Notes: a model not told the origin generated them from the sequence alone. Counted from the first letter of the stretch, positions 26,333 to 42,670 are shown. The stretch: DNA of 64,000 nucleotides from Pseudoscleropodium purum (GCA_963969395.1 OZ017804.1:5704001-5768000); one strand, 5' to 3'. Numbers and translations are program-made.

Positions 26333-27555
26333 TTAACCCCTTGAATGTCCAAACTACGTTTTTTTGGCAATATAGAAATTTTGGGCAATTCACTACAAAT
26401 GGAGTTTTTATTTCTTTCCTTTGAAATTTCAAGAAAACATATGCCCGAGGAGTAACTTTGAGGCCCAACAATTTTCATAACTTTTGACTATATAATTAAA
26501 AATTTATTGTATGATACATATTTTCATTACTTATCGAGCAGTTTGAATAGCAAAAAAAACTTCTTTAAAAATCACTTTTAAAAAAAATTAAAATTTGAAA
26601 TTTGTTCTTTAGATTTCTATATTCTTGGAAAGCTTTGAATCATTCCATTTTGATCAATGAGTTAAAAGTTCAGAGGACTATTTTAGTTTGCGGGGATTTG
26701 TGGAGTGTTATTGAATCTCTACTCTAAGACAAACTTTAAAGTCCTTTATTTAACTCAATTTTCAATATTTGAATAAATAAATTAAAATGGTAAGCATAGA
26801 TTGTTTATTACAACATTAGAATCACTAGGATTGGCATTTTTCAATTCCATAAACAAATTGTGAATAATTTTGTAATTTGAATCCATTAGAAGAGTTTTGG
26901 GGGGTACAGAAGCATGTTTCGGGCCTATTCTCCCGCAACGAGGGGAATGGCCCACTGTCAAAATTTTCTTTTTCATAAAAATAAATAGATAAATAAATTT
27001 TAGTCTCCAAATTTTAATTTTAATTTTAATTCTTTTTTTGTCAATGACATGGCAGGATCTCGGCCATGTCACACCACTGCACCGAACCTATTTCCTACGT
27101 TCGCAAGTTGTAATAACACGCAAGCATCCGAAGGCCCCAAAAATCTTCTAATGTTCTCTCTTTTCTGCTTACTATTTTTTTCCTATATGTTGTACAATTC
27201 CAAATTGTCTGAAACTTTTCAACCATGTAGCCAACTTGACTTGAAGAATGAATTTAAAGAGTAACAACCATTTTAGACATTTTTTCATACAAATGTGACC
27301 TTATGACGTGTAGCTGCCCAAATTTTTGCAAGGTACAGAAAAGGATTTTTATCACTTCAAATGCAAATATCTTGCAATCTACATGGTGGAAATTTCTAAA
27401 AGTTTTTGCACATCTTTTCAAACTAGCATACTACAAGATCTTATGGTTACATATTTTCAAAAATGTTTTTTTTTCAAAAATTTGGTACTTGTACTAGAAA
27501 TGGCAATTTCGGAGAAGATTTGGTGAAAACATAGTTAAATTCATTTAGAGATTAA
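26333..27555 (-). mobile_element. TTAA-bounded inverted-repeat element, copy E (with nested insertion)
   Basis: Starts TTAACCCCTTGAATG and ends ATTTAGAGATTAA; homologous throughout to the copy at 53661-54613 in the same orientation. At 1223 bp it is about 265 bp longer than its relatives because a smaller inverted-repeat element (26889-27148) is inserted in it. It encodes nothing recognisable. Confidence 0.8.
26889..27148. mobile_element. TA-flanked MITE nested in element copy E
   Basis: Terminal inverted repeats GAAGAGTTTTGGGG (26889) and CCCCAAAAATCTTC (27135-27148), with TA on both sides (26887-26888, 27149-27150). The homologous element at 53.7 kb lacks this 260-bp segment, which marks it as an insertion. 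A TA target duplication would fit a Tc1/mariner-type (Stowaway-like) MITE. Confidence 0.75.
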
Positions 27556-29588
27556 AAGTCAAATACTTATTTTGAATGAATGAGAAGTTAAACTAGTCTA
27601 GAAAGTCTCTAGAACCTCTTTGTTCATCATTCAAAATTGGGACATCAGTGAAAGTTGTCTAAAGGATTAACTAAATAAATTTGTTTGGGAACTATTATTG
27701 TATGTCAAGAAGTTATAGCTTGTTTATTAATCTTGTAAAGACAAAATGCTATCAAATGGTGTTTAATAGTCAAGAACAATATTTGAATATGATATACATA
27801 AGTTACAAGAAGACAAACACTTGAATCAATGGTGAATTTCTTAAATCCATTGAGTTTAGAATTTCACAAGTTCTAAGAAAATAATCAAAGGAAAAACTAT
27901 ATTTTCTAATGCAACAGAATCTTCTTGCAAATGTTGTAGTGCTTGTACTACTAAAGTATATAGGTACCTATAATCAACATCACCCAAAATGCAACACCTA
28001 CATTTGAACCCCGAAAGGCCACATTTCCTTAAATAGTGATTATAGAAGATGTACACAATCAAAATATAAGTCTATAAGAGCCTAGTGTTGATTCTTGGTA
28101 CACCTAGACGAAGACAAATGAATACTTTGAGAATTCATAACTAATCTATATAATGTCCAAATATTGTATGTCAAAGTATGTTAAAATCTTCTTCCAATTA
28201 CCTATACAATCTAATCAAAATAATTTTGTATTTAATAATGTATTTAATAATAGTTAATATACTTAGTTGTAATTAGTAACAATTAGAGGTGACCATACCT
28301 TAACATGAACAAACTAGGAACCATTTTGTTTTGTTTTATGAGTAACTTTTTTAATTTTTAATTTCTTAAGATGAAATCACATCTCTAATATACATTATGA
28401 AATTTTTTGGTGATCATGAATATTTGAAATTACTATAAGTTTATGAAGAAAAAGTGAAGAAAATTCATCTCTAATACAAAACATGTTTAAAAGATCTTAC
28501 TGAGAAACTTAAAATATCTCTCAAACTAAAGCAACTATGGTTTGTTGAAATTATATCATTGTCATTGTAAACACTTGTACACTATACCAAATGAATGCTT
28601 TGCAATAATATATTTACATTCCATAACAATGTCAAAAGTTTTCATTATAATACAATTAATTATAAAGAGTATGCAATGCAAGATTAGGAGCCAAAGTTTG
28701 AGAAAAACACATAACAAAACTCTGGAATCTGATGGAGTTTGGTGTTGTATTTCTTTTGTACTATTCTTAGTTAAATGTTTTTCTTGATACCTTTACAATT
28801 AACTCTAATGTTGTTAAAATTGCATTGCATCTACTTACAATTGGAAATTGATTAGGTTGGGCTAAGTATCAATCAATCATCAACAACAATTAATCTTTGA
28901 ATGATGTTCTATAATTTCACATTAATTTATCCCAAATTATAGGGCTCAACTTTGCAAATTACAAATGAGCACATAATTATTAGTTATTCTTGACCAAGAC
29001 CCAAATTGCTATAAGTTTGTTTTTTTATCATAATCTGCTAAAGTAGAATCATGTTAAACCAAAAAAATTTCTTGGACAAAAATTATTGAGTGTTGGAAAA
29101 CTTACACTTTAAAATCATTTAAAAACAATTCTGCAATATAATTGGGGACAAACCAAAAATGATATTTGTTAATATTATACAAAAGTTATATAAGATCAAA
29201 GTTGCATTGGTAGATTTTTTAAAACCATAACCTATTTTCAATGTTCACACCCTAAAAAGTTGCAACAAGCATCTACATTTGAAAACATGTTTGGAATTGG
29301 ATGATCCTACCTAGCATGGTCATAAGTTTTTCAATTGAATATACAACTTAATCCTATAAAGATGCCCTAATGGATGATTTCAATGTTAATTGTAAAAACA
29401 AAGAATGCACCTATTTGTTGAATACATGGAGTATTTTGGTGACTATCTTGGTTGTAAAGGGCTACATTCTTCTAGGGTTAACCCCTAACAAACCAAAAAG
29501 CCGAAATCCTACCTCCTCTATTTTGTAATAATATCTTGTAATGTAATGTACAACACACCCTTCAATTCACCAAACCCCACCCGGTCAC
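27556..29588. other. AT-rich intergenic region, nothing recognised
   Basis: About 2 kb between the inverted-repeat element and the end of the P450 gene. No gene, RNA or repeat was supported. The last 60 bases before 29588 become C-rich and include the P450 3' flank. Confidence 0.5.
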
Positions 29589-29589
29589 T

Positions 29590-29618
29590 AAACCCTAAAC
29601 CCTAACCCTAAATCCTAA
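29590..29618 (-). repeat. Telomere-like repeat overlapping the P450 stop codon
   Basis: On the + strand AAACCCTAAACCCTAA continues as CCCTAAATCCTAA; that is Arabidopsis-type telomeric sequence TTTAGGG on the - strand. The TAG stop of the P450 (29615-29617) is part of the first degenerate TTAGGAT unit. Confidence 0.9.
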
Positions 29619-32600
29619 CACGACACCACCCCCTCCCTCACCTTCGCCACCAGCAGCAGGTGCTCTTTCCTACACACCGTAATCCCGAACGACTCCCCCA
29701 TCCCGAAGCTCTCAATGCCCTCCCCTTCCGGCAGTCCCCAGTCGAAGCTATGCAACAGATTGCCCAACATCAACCCCACCAACGTATTGCCCAGCTGAAA
29801 CCCCGGACACATCCTCCTCCCCACTCCGAACGGAATGAGCTCATAATCCTCAAACCCCGATAGATGATTCACCTCAGGACGATCCAGAAAGCGTTGCGGA
29901 TTAAAAGCATGAGGACTCTCATAGACTTCAGGGTCCCGGTGGATGGCGTGCAAGTTGAGCAGGAGTCGCGTGCCGGAAGGGATGCGGTAGTTGTAGGCAG
30001 TGGTGGGTTGGTGAGACTCCCGGGGAGGGGCGAGAGGGGCAGGGGGGTGCAGACGGAAAGTCTCCTTGATAATGGATTGGAGGAAGGGGAGATTGGGGAG
30101 GTCGGATTCGAGGACGAGGCGGGAGGGGCCGACGATGGTGTCGAGCTCGAGTTGCGCTTCGTGTAGTAATTTGGGTTGCAGTATGAGCTCGCTCATGGCC
30201 CATTCGACGGTGGTGGAACCTGTTTCTGTGCCTGCATTGAATAATTCCTGCACCAGGAAGTCATTTCCTGAGATAAATGGAACCCTAAAACGTTAAACCC
30301 TAAACCCTAATCTGCTTCAGCACATGCATGCTTGACGCTTCAATGCAGGGCACATTCGTCGTAAAGTTCTTGGAACACACAGCGTCACAGGAGGAATTCA
30401 AAATGTGCAGCTATTGAATGTTGGGAGAATTTCATAGTCTATGTGCAGTTTATGATAGAATAGGATATACTAGAAATGGACTTTGAACCCAAAAGGACAT
30501 CAGTCTGTTTTCCATTTTAACTTCTCCTAGGTGTTGAGATATTGATATCAAAGTTTTCTTGTAATGATTTGATCTACACTATGAACCAATGGATTGGACT
30601 CAGGGACCAAATATAATGTTTAAGCATCCATTAGAAGGAAACTTCGCATAGTGGAGAGTTAAGTCATTGGTCCCTGACTTCCGTTCTTCTCTCGAGTGTT
30701 GAGAATCAAGAAGTCAGAAAGGCATACAATTGTCGAGAATCAGTGTCTGTGCCAACAAGATAATTGATTATCAGTGTTGGAGAAATACATTCAATGAAAA
30801 AGTAAGTGTTGGGCGTCTTTCTTACCAGGAGGACCAGGGTTAATTCGTTGTCAGGCAACGGCTTCCCATCATCAAGGGGCTCCTTGGACAACATGTCCAC
30901 AAAATCAGGCACGTACTCCTCCGTCGTCTCGCAAAGCTCCCTCTCCTTGGCCCGCTCTCGGTGCTTCTCCACTTCCAACATCTTGCCTCCAATTTTGATC
31001 GCATTGTCTCGGATGGCTTTGAATATCCGATTGTAGCCTTGCAGCTTCGTCAGGAACGTCAGACTCGGAATGAAGTCACTGATCACCGCGGCAAAATCCA
31101 CTCTCGTCATTTGAGAAATCAGTCGCTCGAAATCCTCCTTCTCTTCTTGGGGAGCTCCTCCCTTGCCAAAATACCTGCAGTTTCGAAAGCATGCCATTTT
31201 AAATCAAGTAAGAAAAATCTAAATTATAAGTAATTCTGAGCTTTGAATCGGTATTTGAAGCAAAATTTTGCTCTGGTTCTGAGTAGTCACAACCAGGGGT
31301 GATTTTACACAAGGTTCTTGCAGATAGATATTAATTAGCCTTGAGGCAAAGCAAAAGACCGATACATAAATAAACAGTAATTGGAATATATGTACCTGGT
31401 GTATCTAGTATGGGGCACTTTATTTGGAGCAATATTTACTGCATCAGTGATCTTACATCTAAATATTTGGAAGTCTAATGACTTCATGACAACCACACAG
31501 ACACACTCTATGCTTCAATGATAAATAAGGCATGCTCCTTATTTGGAACCCCTACAAAGTAAACAGAAAAGTGAAGTAGATCAGAAAAAATAGTATTTCT
31601 AAAAAGGAACAAGTCATAAAACACGTAAATCATGGAGCGGGAATGTGGAAAAACCCAGATGAGGAACTAAAACAGGGAACTCAATGACAAATAGGACGTG
31701 CGCCATAATTACTTGAATCTCCCACAAAATGTAAACTAGTTCGGAGTAATAGTCTTGCGGATGAACGTGCATATGTGGATGATTCAATCCATTTTGCCTT
31801 ACTATCATACATGCTAGGTTGCCAGTCGCTCTACCCACCCACAAAAAATAAAATTTGACTGGTGAGAAACCAGTTGAGATCCACAAACCTTTTATTGATC
31901 AACATCCGGGTCATGACATTCGCGCTGCATTCATAAAGCCAGCTCTTCACATTGACAGGCTCCCCTTTCTGCGCAGACTCGAGCAGAATGGCCATCATGT
32001 TCTTGAGCTCCTCCTCGCGCAAGCCTCGGTACGAGTTGTGGCGCTTGGGCGAGAACAACTCGCTACTGCTGAATTTCCGGAGCTGGCGCCAGTAGGGTCC
32101 ATATGGAGTGAGCACCAGCGTCTTGTAGTTGTCTGAGATCACTTCGAAGTAGAGTCCCTTGGGACGAGAGGAGAAGCTCACGTCGTTCGTTTGAAACACT
32201 TCCTTGGCGGCGGCGGCAGTGGAAATGATCACGCATGGCACTGACCCTGGCACCCACACACGTACACACCAATACCATTAAGAATCAGCTCGAAAAAAAA
32301 AAGTGAACTAATTCAGCTAAGCTTAGTTCCCCCCAAGCATCACCATCCTGTGTCAAAAAGTCATTCACTTGTCAAGATTTTCCGAGTTTGAGACAAGATT
32401 CAGAGTTTGTGCCAGCAAGACGTATATATTATTTTGGTTGCAATGCGTCAAGAAGGTGTCAACATGCAATATGACCGAAGTTCTCTAAAGGCCCTGCCAG
32501 CAAAAGCTATTGAAATCCGGAAATTTGTATTATAATTCGCTCATAATCACAAGAACGAGCTCAGAAAATCATCTGAAAACTCATTGGGAAATAACGTAAC

Positions 32601-33554
32601 AGATTTGTTCCCAGCCAGAGTTCCATTCAGTAAGGATTTGATGTCTATCCGTGTATCAAAAAGTCATACGCTCAGTCTGGGCAAACAAGTAATTTCTGTC
32701 TGACCGGCTTTTAGTCCTTCTATCGATCTAGAAGTTGTACAGTAGAAGACGAAATTAAATAAGAGTCTGAGAGTGAAATAGGCAATCGTATAATCTGATC
32801 TGCTGGTCCCTGCTCAAGTCTCATGCACAACTGCTCTTCCTATGGAGCCAGTAAACTCATTAGAAGCAAACAGTGCAGATTTGAGCCTTGAGTTCCATTT
32901 GAACAGTTTCCAAGTCCGTAACCAACATGATTGTGCCAAATACTCACAAACATACCCTTATCAAGATTCAGAGTCTGTGTCAGCTGGGATCAAGGCATAC
33001 TTTGTCACACGATATATCCAACCATCTACCATCATGAGAAAACAACAATTCTCTACGAATTTCGCAGTCGGTACTGAAAACGGGGATCCGAACGACCGCA
33101 ACAATTTTTTCTAGACGATAGTACAATCGATCCAGCGTAGTTCACATCTGATCTTCAAAATAATCTGCAAAGTTGCAAAAAAAATCTGGAAGAAACAGAC
33201 ACACAGCTCAAAAAATGAAAGGCGAAGGAGATTGAATCTCTGTGCCTTACCCAAGCGAAGATGCATGATGCCGCCGTACTTCCAAGCCAGCTTCATGAGA
33301 GCCACATGCGGCATGCCATCGGCCAAGGCAAGCAGGTTGCCGACCACAGGCCATGGAGTCGGTCCCGGAGGCAGACGACCCGAAGACGTTCCCTGTTGAG
33401 CTCGAAAATAACAAACCACCAGCAACGTCGACACCAGCAAAACGCACAAAGTTCCATACTCAAATGAGCTTCCAGGGCGCCAAGCAGCTGGATTGATCAC
33501 TCCATAGAAGCTCCCATTCACAACATTGGACTCGGAGCTCACACTCAACGCCAT
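29615..33554 (-). CDS. Cytochrome P450, CYP71 clan (A-type)
   Basis: Heme-thiolate monooxygenase, expected to be anchored in the ER and to use NADPH-P450 reductase. Four exons: 33251-33554, 31889-32246, 30826-31174, 29615-30247; all introns are GT-AG with consistent phases (1, 2, 0), giving 547 residues, normal for the family. N-terminal membrane anchor at about 30-50, proline hinge LPPGPTPWP, WRQLRK C-helix, I-helix AGTETGSTT, ExxR as ETFR, PERF-like PQRF, and the heme loop FGVGRRMCPG with Cys about 484. All essential motifs are intact. The start is the first ATG, just before the anchor. Classic angiosperm A-type P450s usually have one intron, so three introns fit a separate lineage. Similarity to CYP75-like enzymes is general to the clan; substrate and subfamily are unknown. 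Intron 3 holds a dispersed 395-bp repeat and a telomere-like tract. Confidence 0.93.
30281..30310. repeat. Telomere-like repeat in P450 intron 3
   Basis: AACCCTAAAACG followed by TTAAACCCTAAACCCTAA, 34 bp upstream (in gene sense) of the last exon's 3' splice site. Same orientation as the tract at the gene's end. Confidence 0.85.
30391..30785 (-). repeat. Dispersed ~395-bp repeat, copy 1 (inside P450 intron 3)
   Basis: Reverse complement of 46319-46712 over nearly its whole length, with substitutions and small indels. It begins GAGGAATTCAAAATGTGCAG and ends near TTATCAGTGTTGGAG. It has no ORF or terminal inverted repeat. Its far end lies 40 bp from the P450 exon 3 splice donor. Confidence 0.88.
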
Positions 33555-35705
33555 AGCGACCCAACCTTAGAGCTATTTTGTGATGACAGGCTTTTCCAAT
33601 TCTCTCATTCAAACCTTAAGGCCAGCCTTAGCTAGCTTTTGGTTTCCTGATGCTGTGGCAATTCCCAACTGAACTCTCATTACTCTCATCACTCACATCA
33701 GTACTATCGTACACTGAATAAAAGATTAACTCGGTGGGCTTCATGTTTGCACTGACTAGCTGCATGGCAGGAAACGCAGGTTTACGACAACTGAATTACT
33801 TCATATTCCTAGACTGTTGGATCTGGTCTCGTTGCGGTGTTGTTAGATGCACTGACACTCCTCTTCATTCTCGTGATGCAAGGGTCATTCAAGAAAATTC
33901 GAGTTTTGTCAGAAATGTTTCGTATGAAAAGCATGTGTTGGATCTAGTGGTTTTTAGAGCAGGCAGAAATTTCGGGCGTCATCAGGTGAGGGCTGTCAGA
34001 GAGAAGAATGTAGCTCTCTAACCTCTCTTTCCTTCTGAGTTGACGTAAGGGAACGTAAGGCAACGTACGGTACTGTAGTGTGCTCTAAAAGCCGGACCCT
34101 GCTCTAAAAGGGACCACTTAACAAAGAGGTAGAATTTTCTTTTCTTCAATGCACCAATAGTGTTAGTGACCACTGCGTTTCAACTTCAAAATTCGTAACT
34201 AATCCCACGAAGGCCCAAAAAATCAATGAAACGACTTGGGTCACTTATAAAAGCAGACCACTTTACTTCGCATTGATGTACAATGCATGCGCAAAGGGAG
34301 CACAGTCCCTTCGTCCAGGGGGATTGACCCCACATTGCCACCACCACCAAGGATAAATGTAAAAAAGTGTCCCCTATTTCGTGTTGCATTAATTCTGTAT
34401 TTCGTCACCTCTAGCAATCTCACTAATTTGAAGTCTCCGATTACAAATATGAATCCGAAATTTCCAAATCCAATATTCTCCCCACGGGTAAGTAAGCAAT
34501 AAGCCTGCGCAGTAATAAGAGGGTCAATCCCCTCTGGCCAGTATCTTCGCCGTGTATTGAGAGGAAGTTGCGTGCAGGCTTAGTATAGCTGTTGCTATTA
34601 ATTTGCAAATTTACAGCAACGACGCAACTTGCTGTGCACTACGTGAACAGTTCATTCGCCACGAAGCCTGATTTGAAACTTCCAGCGGAAGTGGGGAGTG
34701 ACATGCGTCTCGACAGGTCATGGCATTCTTTCAATAGACAGTGCGGTCTACTAACTTAACAGCAATTCTTAAAGACTGCACTAATTGGAAAGGACGCGCA
34801 ATGTCCACGAATCTACTGACGGTCTTTCTGAATGATCGGCTTTACTTGGACATTCCCAAGTTCAATTGCAAGGCTTCAAGGATTCATCAGTTGCCTGTGG
34901 CTTGGCATTCATTGGCAAGCTCAAATTGAATCCTGAGTGTGAAGAATGTACTGTTCATAACGTATGTAGAGGGTACATGGTCCCACGATTGGTGTACTTC
35001 GACCCATCTACCTGCTGGCGTTGCAGATTTTTCACGTAGGATTCAATATATATAAGCTTGTGTGGACCACAACATTCTTAGCCTCACCCTATATTTTGAG
35101 GGGGAATCATGTTTACGGTAGCTTGAGCAACCTCCAGCGAGTTTGAGAAGGACGTACACTTCCTTGTCCCGATTCCCGAAGGCAAATCCACAAAATGTAA
35201 GCTGAAATTTGCTGAACTTAGTGTCGTTAATGTGTCTCTAGCTTCCTGTGTTCGGGATCTATCATACCTATGTTCGGGAAGAAGCGGCGGTCAGTTCAAA
35301 GTTAGTCCGGTGGAATTGGGAAAAAATTCAGTTGCGATTTGGAAACTTAGGCAAAATAAAAACAGCTTAATTTCTTTTTTTAGAGGAAACATGCAAAGCC
35401 AGTGAGGATGGTCGGCCGAAGATTCTGTCCTTTTGAGTAATTCCGTTCCAACTTCCTCATCTTTTGCCTTATCTGAAGAACAGAGCAGCAATTCTTATAT
35501 TTAATTACACTGGCACCTGATTTTAAGCTATATTTTAAGCATATTCAAAATTCTGTGTGAGCTGAAACTTGATCTAAAGAATGAAAGATCATGCTAAGTG
35601 TAAAGGATTCCCTTTATTTGTGGAAAAAAAAAAGAAAAAAAGAAGAAGATCGTGCTAAGTTATGCACAAGAGCAATTGCCGGATGAATGGGTCGTTAACG
35701 ATTGA
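33555..35705. other. P450 upstream region and intergenic DNA
   Basis: About 2.1 kb of moderate GC upstream (on the - strand) of the P450 start. It should hold the P450 promoter and possibly 5' leader, but no convincing TATA box was identified. Short open frames here match no family. Confidence 0.4.
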
Positions 35706-35862
35706 GGTCCGTAAAACGAGAATTTAAGAGCTGGAACTGAATTTTGGGGAGGTGGAACTACTTAAAATGTTTTTGAGTAAATTTTCCTTGAAAGACAAGT
35801 AGAACTGGCATCTAACCCAAGTCGTTTCAAATTTTTTGAATCTTTGTGAAATTAGTTGTGAA
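35706..35862. repeat. Dispersed ~155-bp repeat, copy 1
   Basis: Direct match (diverged) to about 45954-46110; shared core includes GAACTGATTTTGGGGAGGTG-like and GGCATCTAACCCAAGTCGTT-like blocks. Function unknown. Confidence 0.8.
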
Positions 35863-36272
35863 ATTTTGAAGTTGAAATGGCATAAGGCTTCAAGATCACC
35901 CACCTCCTCAAAAGTACACAATTTGTACATTGTTGAAGGCTATGAAAAAGCAAAATTTGTAGATAGTGTATATTTGAGGAGGTGGGCGAATTTAGAACTT
36001 GGACACTTTTAGAAGGTCCTCCTACCTTAATTGCTTGGTAAGAGTTGGTTTTTTTTTTGGGTCCTAAACTTTACATTCTCTAACTATAAGATGTTTAACA
36101 AACGGTGGTTTTGTTTTTCTAGTGGAAAGTTCATTCAATAGGTGACCTTTTTTACATGGGTTACAACTTTTAAATCTATAATAAACGTAATTATGGAACC
36201 CCAAAAAATTTAAAATATAACTACTTTAAAAAAAACTTTACTTTTTCTTTTACTTTTTAGTTAAAATATTCT

Positions 36273-36280
36273 TATATATA
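36273..36280 (+). promoter_or_regulatory. Candidate TATA box of the SRP54-type gene
   Basis: TATATATA, 74 bp before the ATG at 36354, in an AT-rich setting; plausible position but weak evidence. Confidence 0.3.
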
Positions 36281-36353
36281 ATCTTCTCTAATCTATCATT
36301 TAGTAATACATATATTTTGTAAATTGTGATAGCATAAAACAATCTAATTCAAA

Positions 36354-39235
<2,882 letters not shown>

Positions 39236-40514
39236 CTATAATCAATGAAATAGAAATTTATAGAACTAGATGGAAATGAAGGTTAAAATGGAAAACTTCA
39301 TTTTGTAATGGAAATTGAAAATCCATTTTAAAAGAAAGAAATATGAATGAGAAACATAGAATATTGTATTCTTTGGATTACAATAATACATAGGCTTGCA
39401 ATTGCAATAATTCCTTCAATTTGGGGATTTTTTCAAAATTTCAAGATGAAGTAGAAAGAGATCTTCTTAAGCTTCTATTTTTAAATTTTAAATCAAATAC
39501 TAGTCAAAAATGATTATATTGAAAGTTACAATCAAGATTGACTAGGAAGCATCCATTTTGGAGATGTGTGGACCTTTTAAAATTCATTGGGTCCCATCAT
39601 CATATTCATCAATCCAAAATCTATCCATATTATTTACTAAATATTTAGTTATATATCATTCTTGTAAACAAATCAAACCTCAAACAACCTCTTCCATTTA
39701 AGATGGAACTTAAAGCTAATTTGTTTGACCAACATATTATTGGTTAATTCTCAAAGGATAATTGGTCATCACAAAAAAATCATGTTTTCATATTGTGTGA
39801 ATTTTTGGCTTAGAAAAATGCAAAAGCACTCATTGGAAGTCAAACTATTTTAAAAGATCTCCACTTTCTATACAAAATTTTAATGATGAATAGTTGCCAC
39901 TTCTATCTTGCATAGAAAGATTGTTTGTCATTCATTAGCCAAGGCGTTGTCTAAGGGTTAACATCATCAAATCCCCAACCTTGAATTGAATGCAATAGGA
40001 ATGTTGAAAGAGGTTTCTAAATCTTAATTTGTAGGGTAAGCACTTGAAGGTTCCATTATATTTTTTGAGAACTTTGAATTTCTGAATGGAATAGAAACCA
40101 ATTTATTCTCATGTGATGGTTGGATTTGAGGTATTTAGATTTTTGCATATGTTTGGTCTATGATAAACTTGTGTGCCTTTGTATATCAATACAATTTAGC
40201 TGCGATGCAATTTTATCTCTAGGGTCTTCAGTAAGGACTTATACATTATTTGATGAAGAAGTATTTGCTAATATTTTTGAAGAACTCACTCACATTCTTG
40301 GTTGATTCTTGATTTCTAAAGACTGTGATAGGCATTGACTTTTTTAGCACATTAAGCAATTTTAAAAAAGAAGTCTATTGTCAAAAAAAAATGTACTAGA
40401 AAGAACACTCCAATCCCAATTTATATAGTGAGGATGGGTAATTACAATAAGAACAACAACTAGTAGAACATGTAGATGCAATTTTTTTATGCAAAGACAA
40501 TGTTGAAAGTCACT
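39236..40514. other. Intergenic region after the SRP54-type gene
   Basis: Includes the expected 3' UTR of the SRP54-type gene (from 39236), then AT-rich DNA without recognised features. Confidence 0.5.
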
Positions 40515-41447
40515 TTAACCCCTAAAGTTCCTTGACTATGTTTTCGCCAAAAACGCTCCAAAACTGCCATTTCTTGGACAAGTTTCAAAATTTTAAAAAA
40601 GAAACAATTTTGGACACATGTAACCACAGGATTTTGTAGTAAACTGATTTGAAAAGATGAGAAAAAAATTTCAGAAACTTCCACCATGTAGATTGCAAGA
40701 TATTAGCATTTGAAGTGACAAAAATCATTTTTTTGTTCCTTAAAAAATCGGGTAGTTGAACTTCACAAGGTCAAATTTGTACAAAAAAATGTTCAAAATT
40801 ATTGCAACTCTTCAAATTCATTCTTCAAGGCATGTTAGATACATGCTTGAAAAATTTCAGATCATTTGGAATTGTATTACACATAGGAAAAAAATAGTAA
40901 GTAGGTAGTAGTAGAGAATGATTCAAAATACTAAATTATTAAGAATTGAAATATTGAATTAGAAAATGTCAATCCCAATGGTTGAAATGTTTTAATAAAC
41001 AATTTACATCCTAGGAATTTATTTTTTTTCAAAAATATTGAAAATTGGGGAAGATAAAGGATTTCAAAGTTTATTTTAGAGTAGGAAATCCATAACTACC
41101 CACAAACAAAAAATCCTCATAACTTTTGATTCGTTGATCAAAATAGAATGATTCAAAGCTCTCCTTGTATATATAATTCTAGAAAAAGAATTCAAAATTT
41201 TGATTGTTGAAAAAAATGATTTTTTCAGATCTGCTTGGACTGCCCAAGTTGAGAAACAAACTACATATTAGGTTATAACTTTTGACTCCTATTTCTAAAT
41301 GTCATGAATTTTTTTGCATATGAAAGATATTTCTTGTTTATACCTTCTATTAAAATTTTAGCCTTACAACTACAAATTTTTGGTCACAATGGCCTGCCCA
41401 AAATTTCTAGACGGCCAAAAAATGCAGTCCAGTCCTTTAGGGGTTAA
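40515..41447 (+). mobile_element. TTAA-bounded inverted-repeat element, copy A
   Basis: 933 bp. Left end TTAACCCCTAAAG, right end CTTTAGGGGTTAA: a perfect 13-bp terminal inverted repeat. No coding capacity. Homologous along its length to copies at 41755, 53661, 54793 and 26333. TTAA may be part of the repeat or a target-site duplication. Confidence 0.85.
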
Positions 41448-41754
41448 TGCAATATAAGGCTGAATTGGATGCTCTTATGACAAGATGTTTCCTATTGTTC
41501 TCGCCTTTGAAGATTGAGTGTAATATCTTACATCACTAGATTTTAGAGTTGAAAAGTGTTTTATCCATCTATCATAGTGTGTAGATAGATATCTAAGATA
41601 GGCTCTTTGCTACTAAGACTATTGTCAAAAGTGCTATGTTTCTTCAAATGCTACTCTATAGTTAGTGAATAAGCATGTCAATATAGAATAGGCAAACCAA
41701 ATAGATTTGAAAGAATTAAAAGCCTTGATAGTATGACAAATCAACAAATGAACA

Positions 41755-42670
41755 TTAATCCCTAAAGTTTTTTTACTATGTTTTCATCAAAAACATTCTA
41801 AATTGCCATTTCTAGTACAAGTACCAAATTTTACAAAAAAATACATTTTTGAACACATATAAATATAAGATCCTGTAATACACTAGTTTGAAAAGATGTG
41901 GAAAAAATTTCAAAAATTTCCACCAAGTAGATTGCAAGATATTGGCATTTGAATTGACAAAAATTTATTTAGGGGGCTTGCAAATAACCGAGCAACTGCA
42001 CTTCACAAGGTCACAATTGTATGAAAAAATGTCCATGTTGGTGGTGCTTATTTGGATTAATTTTTCAAAGCAAGTTGGCTACAAGTTTGAAAAATTTTGG
42101 AATTGTAGAACATATAGGAAAAAATAGTAAGTAGAAAGAAGTAGAGAATGATCAAAATACTAAATTGTTAAGAATTTAATTATGGATTCCAAAAATTCCA
42201 ATCCCAATCGTTGTAATTTTGAAATAAACGATCTACATCTAAGGTTTTTATTTTTTTTCAAAATTATTGAAAATTGAATTAAATAAAAGACTTCAAAATT
42301 TATTTTAGAGTAGATATTCTATAATTGCCCACAAACTAAAATTCCTCCTAACTTTCATTTAATTAAATAAAATAGAACGATTTAAAGCTTTTCTTGTATA
42401 AATAAATTTAAAAAATCTATTTCAAATTTTTATTTCTTTAATAAATAAATTTTTATGAAATTTATGGGTTGCCTACCAAGTAGTGAAAATTACATATCAT
42501 GCAATAACTTTTTAACTATGTAGTCAAAAGTTATAAAAAGTGTTGCTCCTTGAAGCTACTCCCTAGGAACATGTTGTGTAAAAAATTCAAAGAAAAAAAA
42601 TTCCATTCATAGTGAGCTACCCTAAAATGCTATGTTCTCAAAAAAGCATGTTTAAGGCTTTAAGGATTAA
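41755..42670 (+). mobile_element. TTAA-bounded inverted-repeat element, copy B
   Basis: 916 bp, same orientation as copy A and 307 bp after it. Ends TTAATCCCTAAAG and CTTTAAGGATTAA (degraded). Carries the shared internal block ATTGCAAGATATTGGCATTTG. No coding capacity. Confidence 0.82.

Noticed and set aside
29660..30296. Several + strand frames and a Pro/Arg-rich - frame across the last P450 exon
   Set aside because: Shadows of the GC-rich P450 exon 4, which contains the heme and ExxR motifs in the accepted frame.
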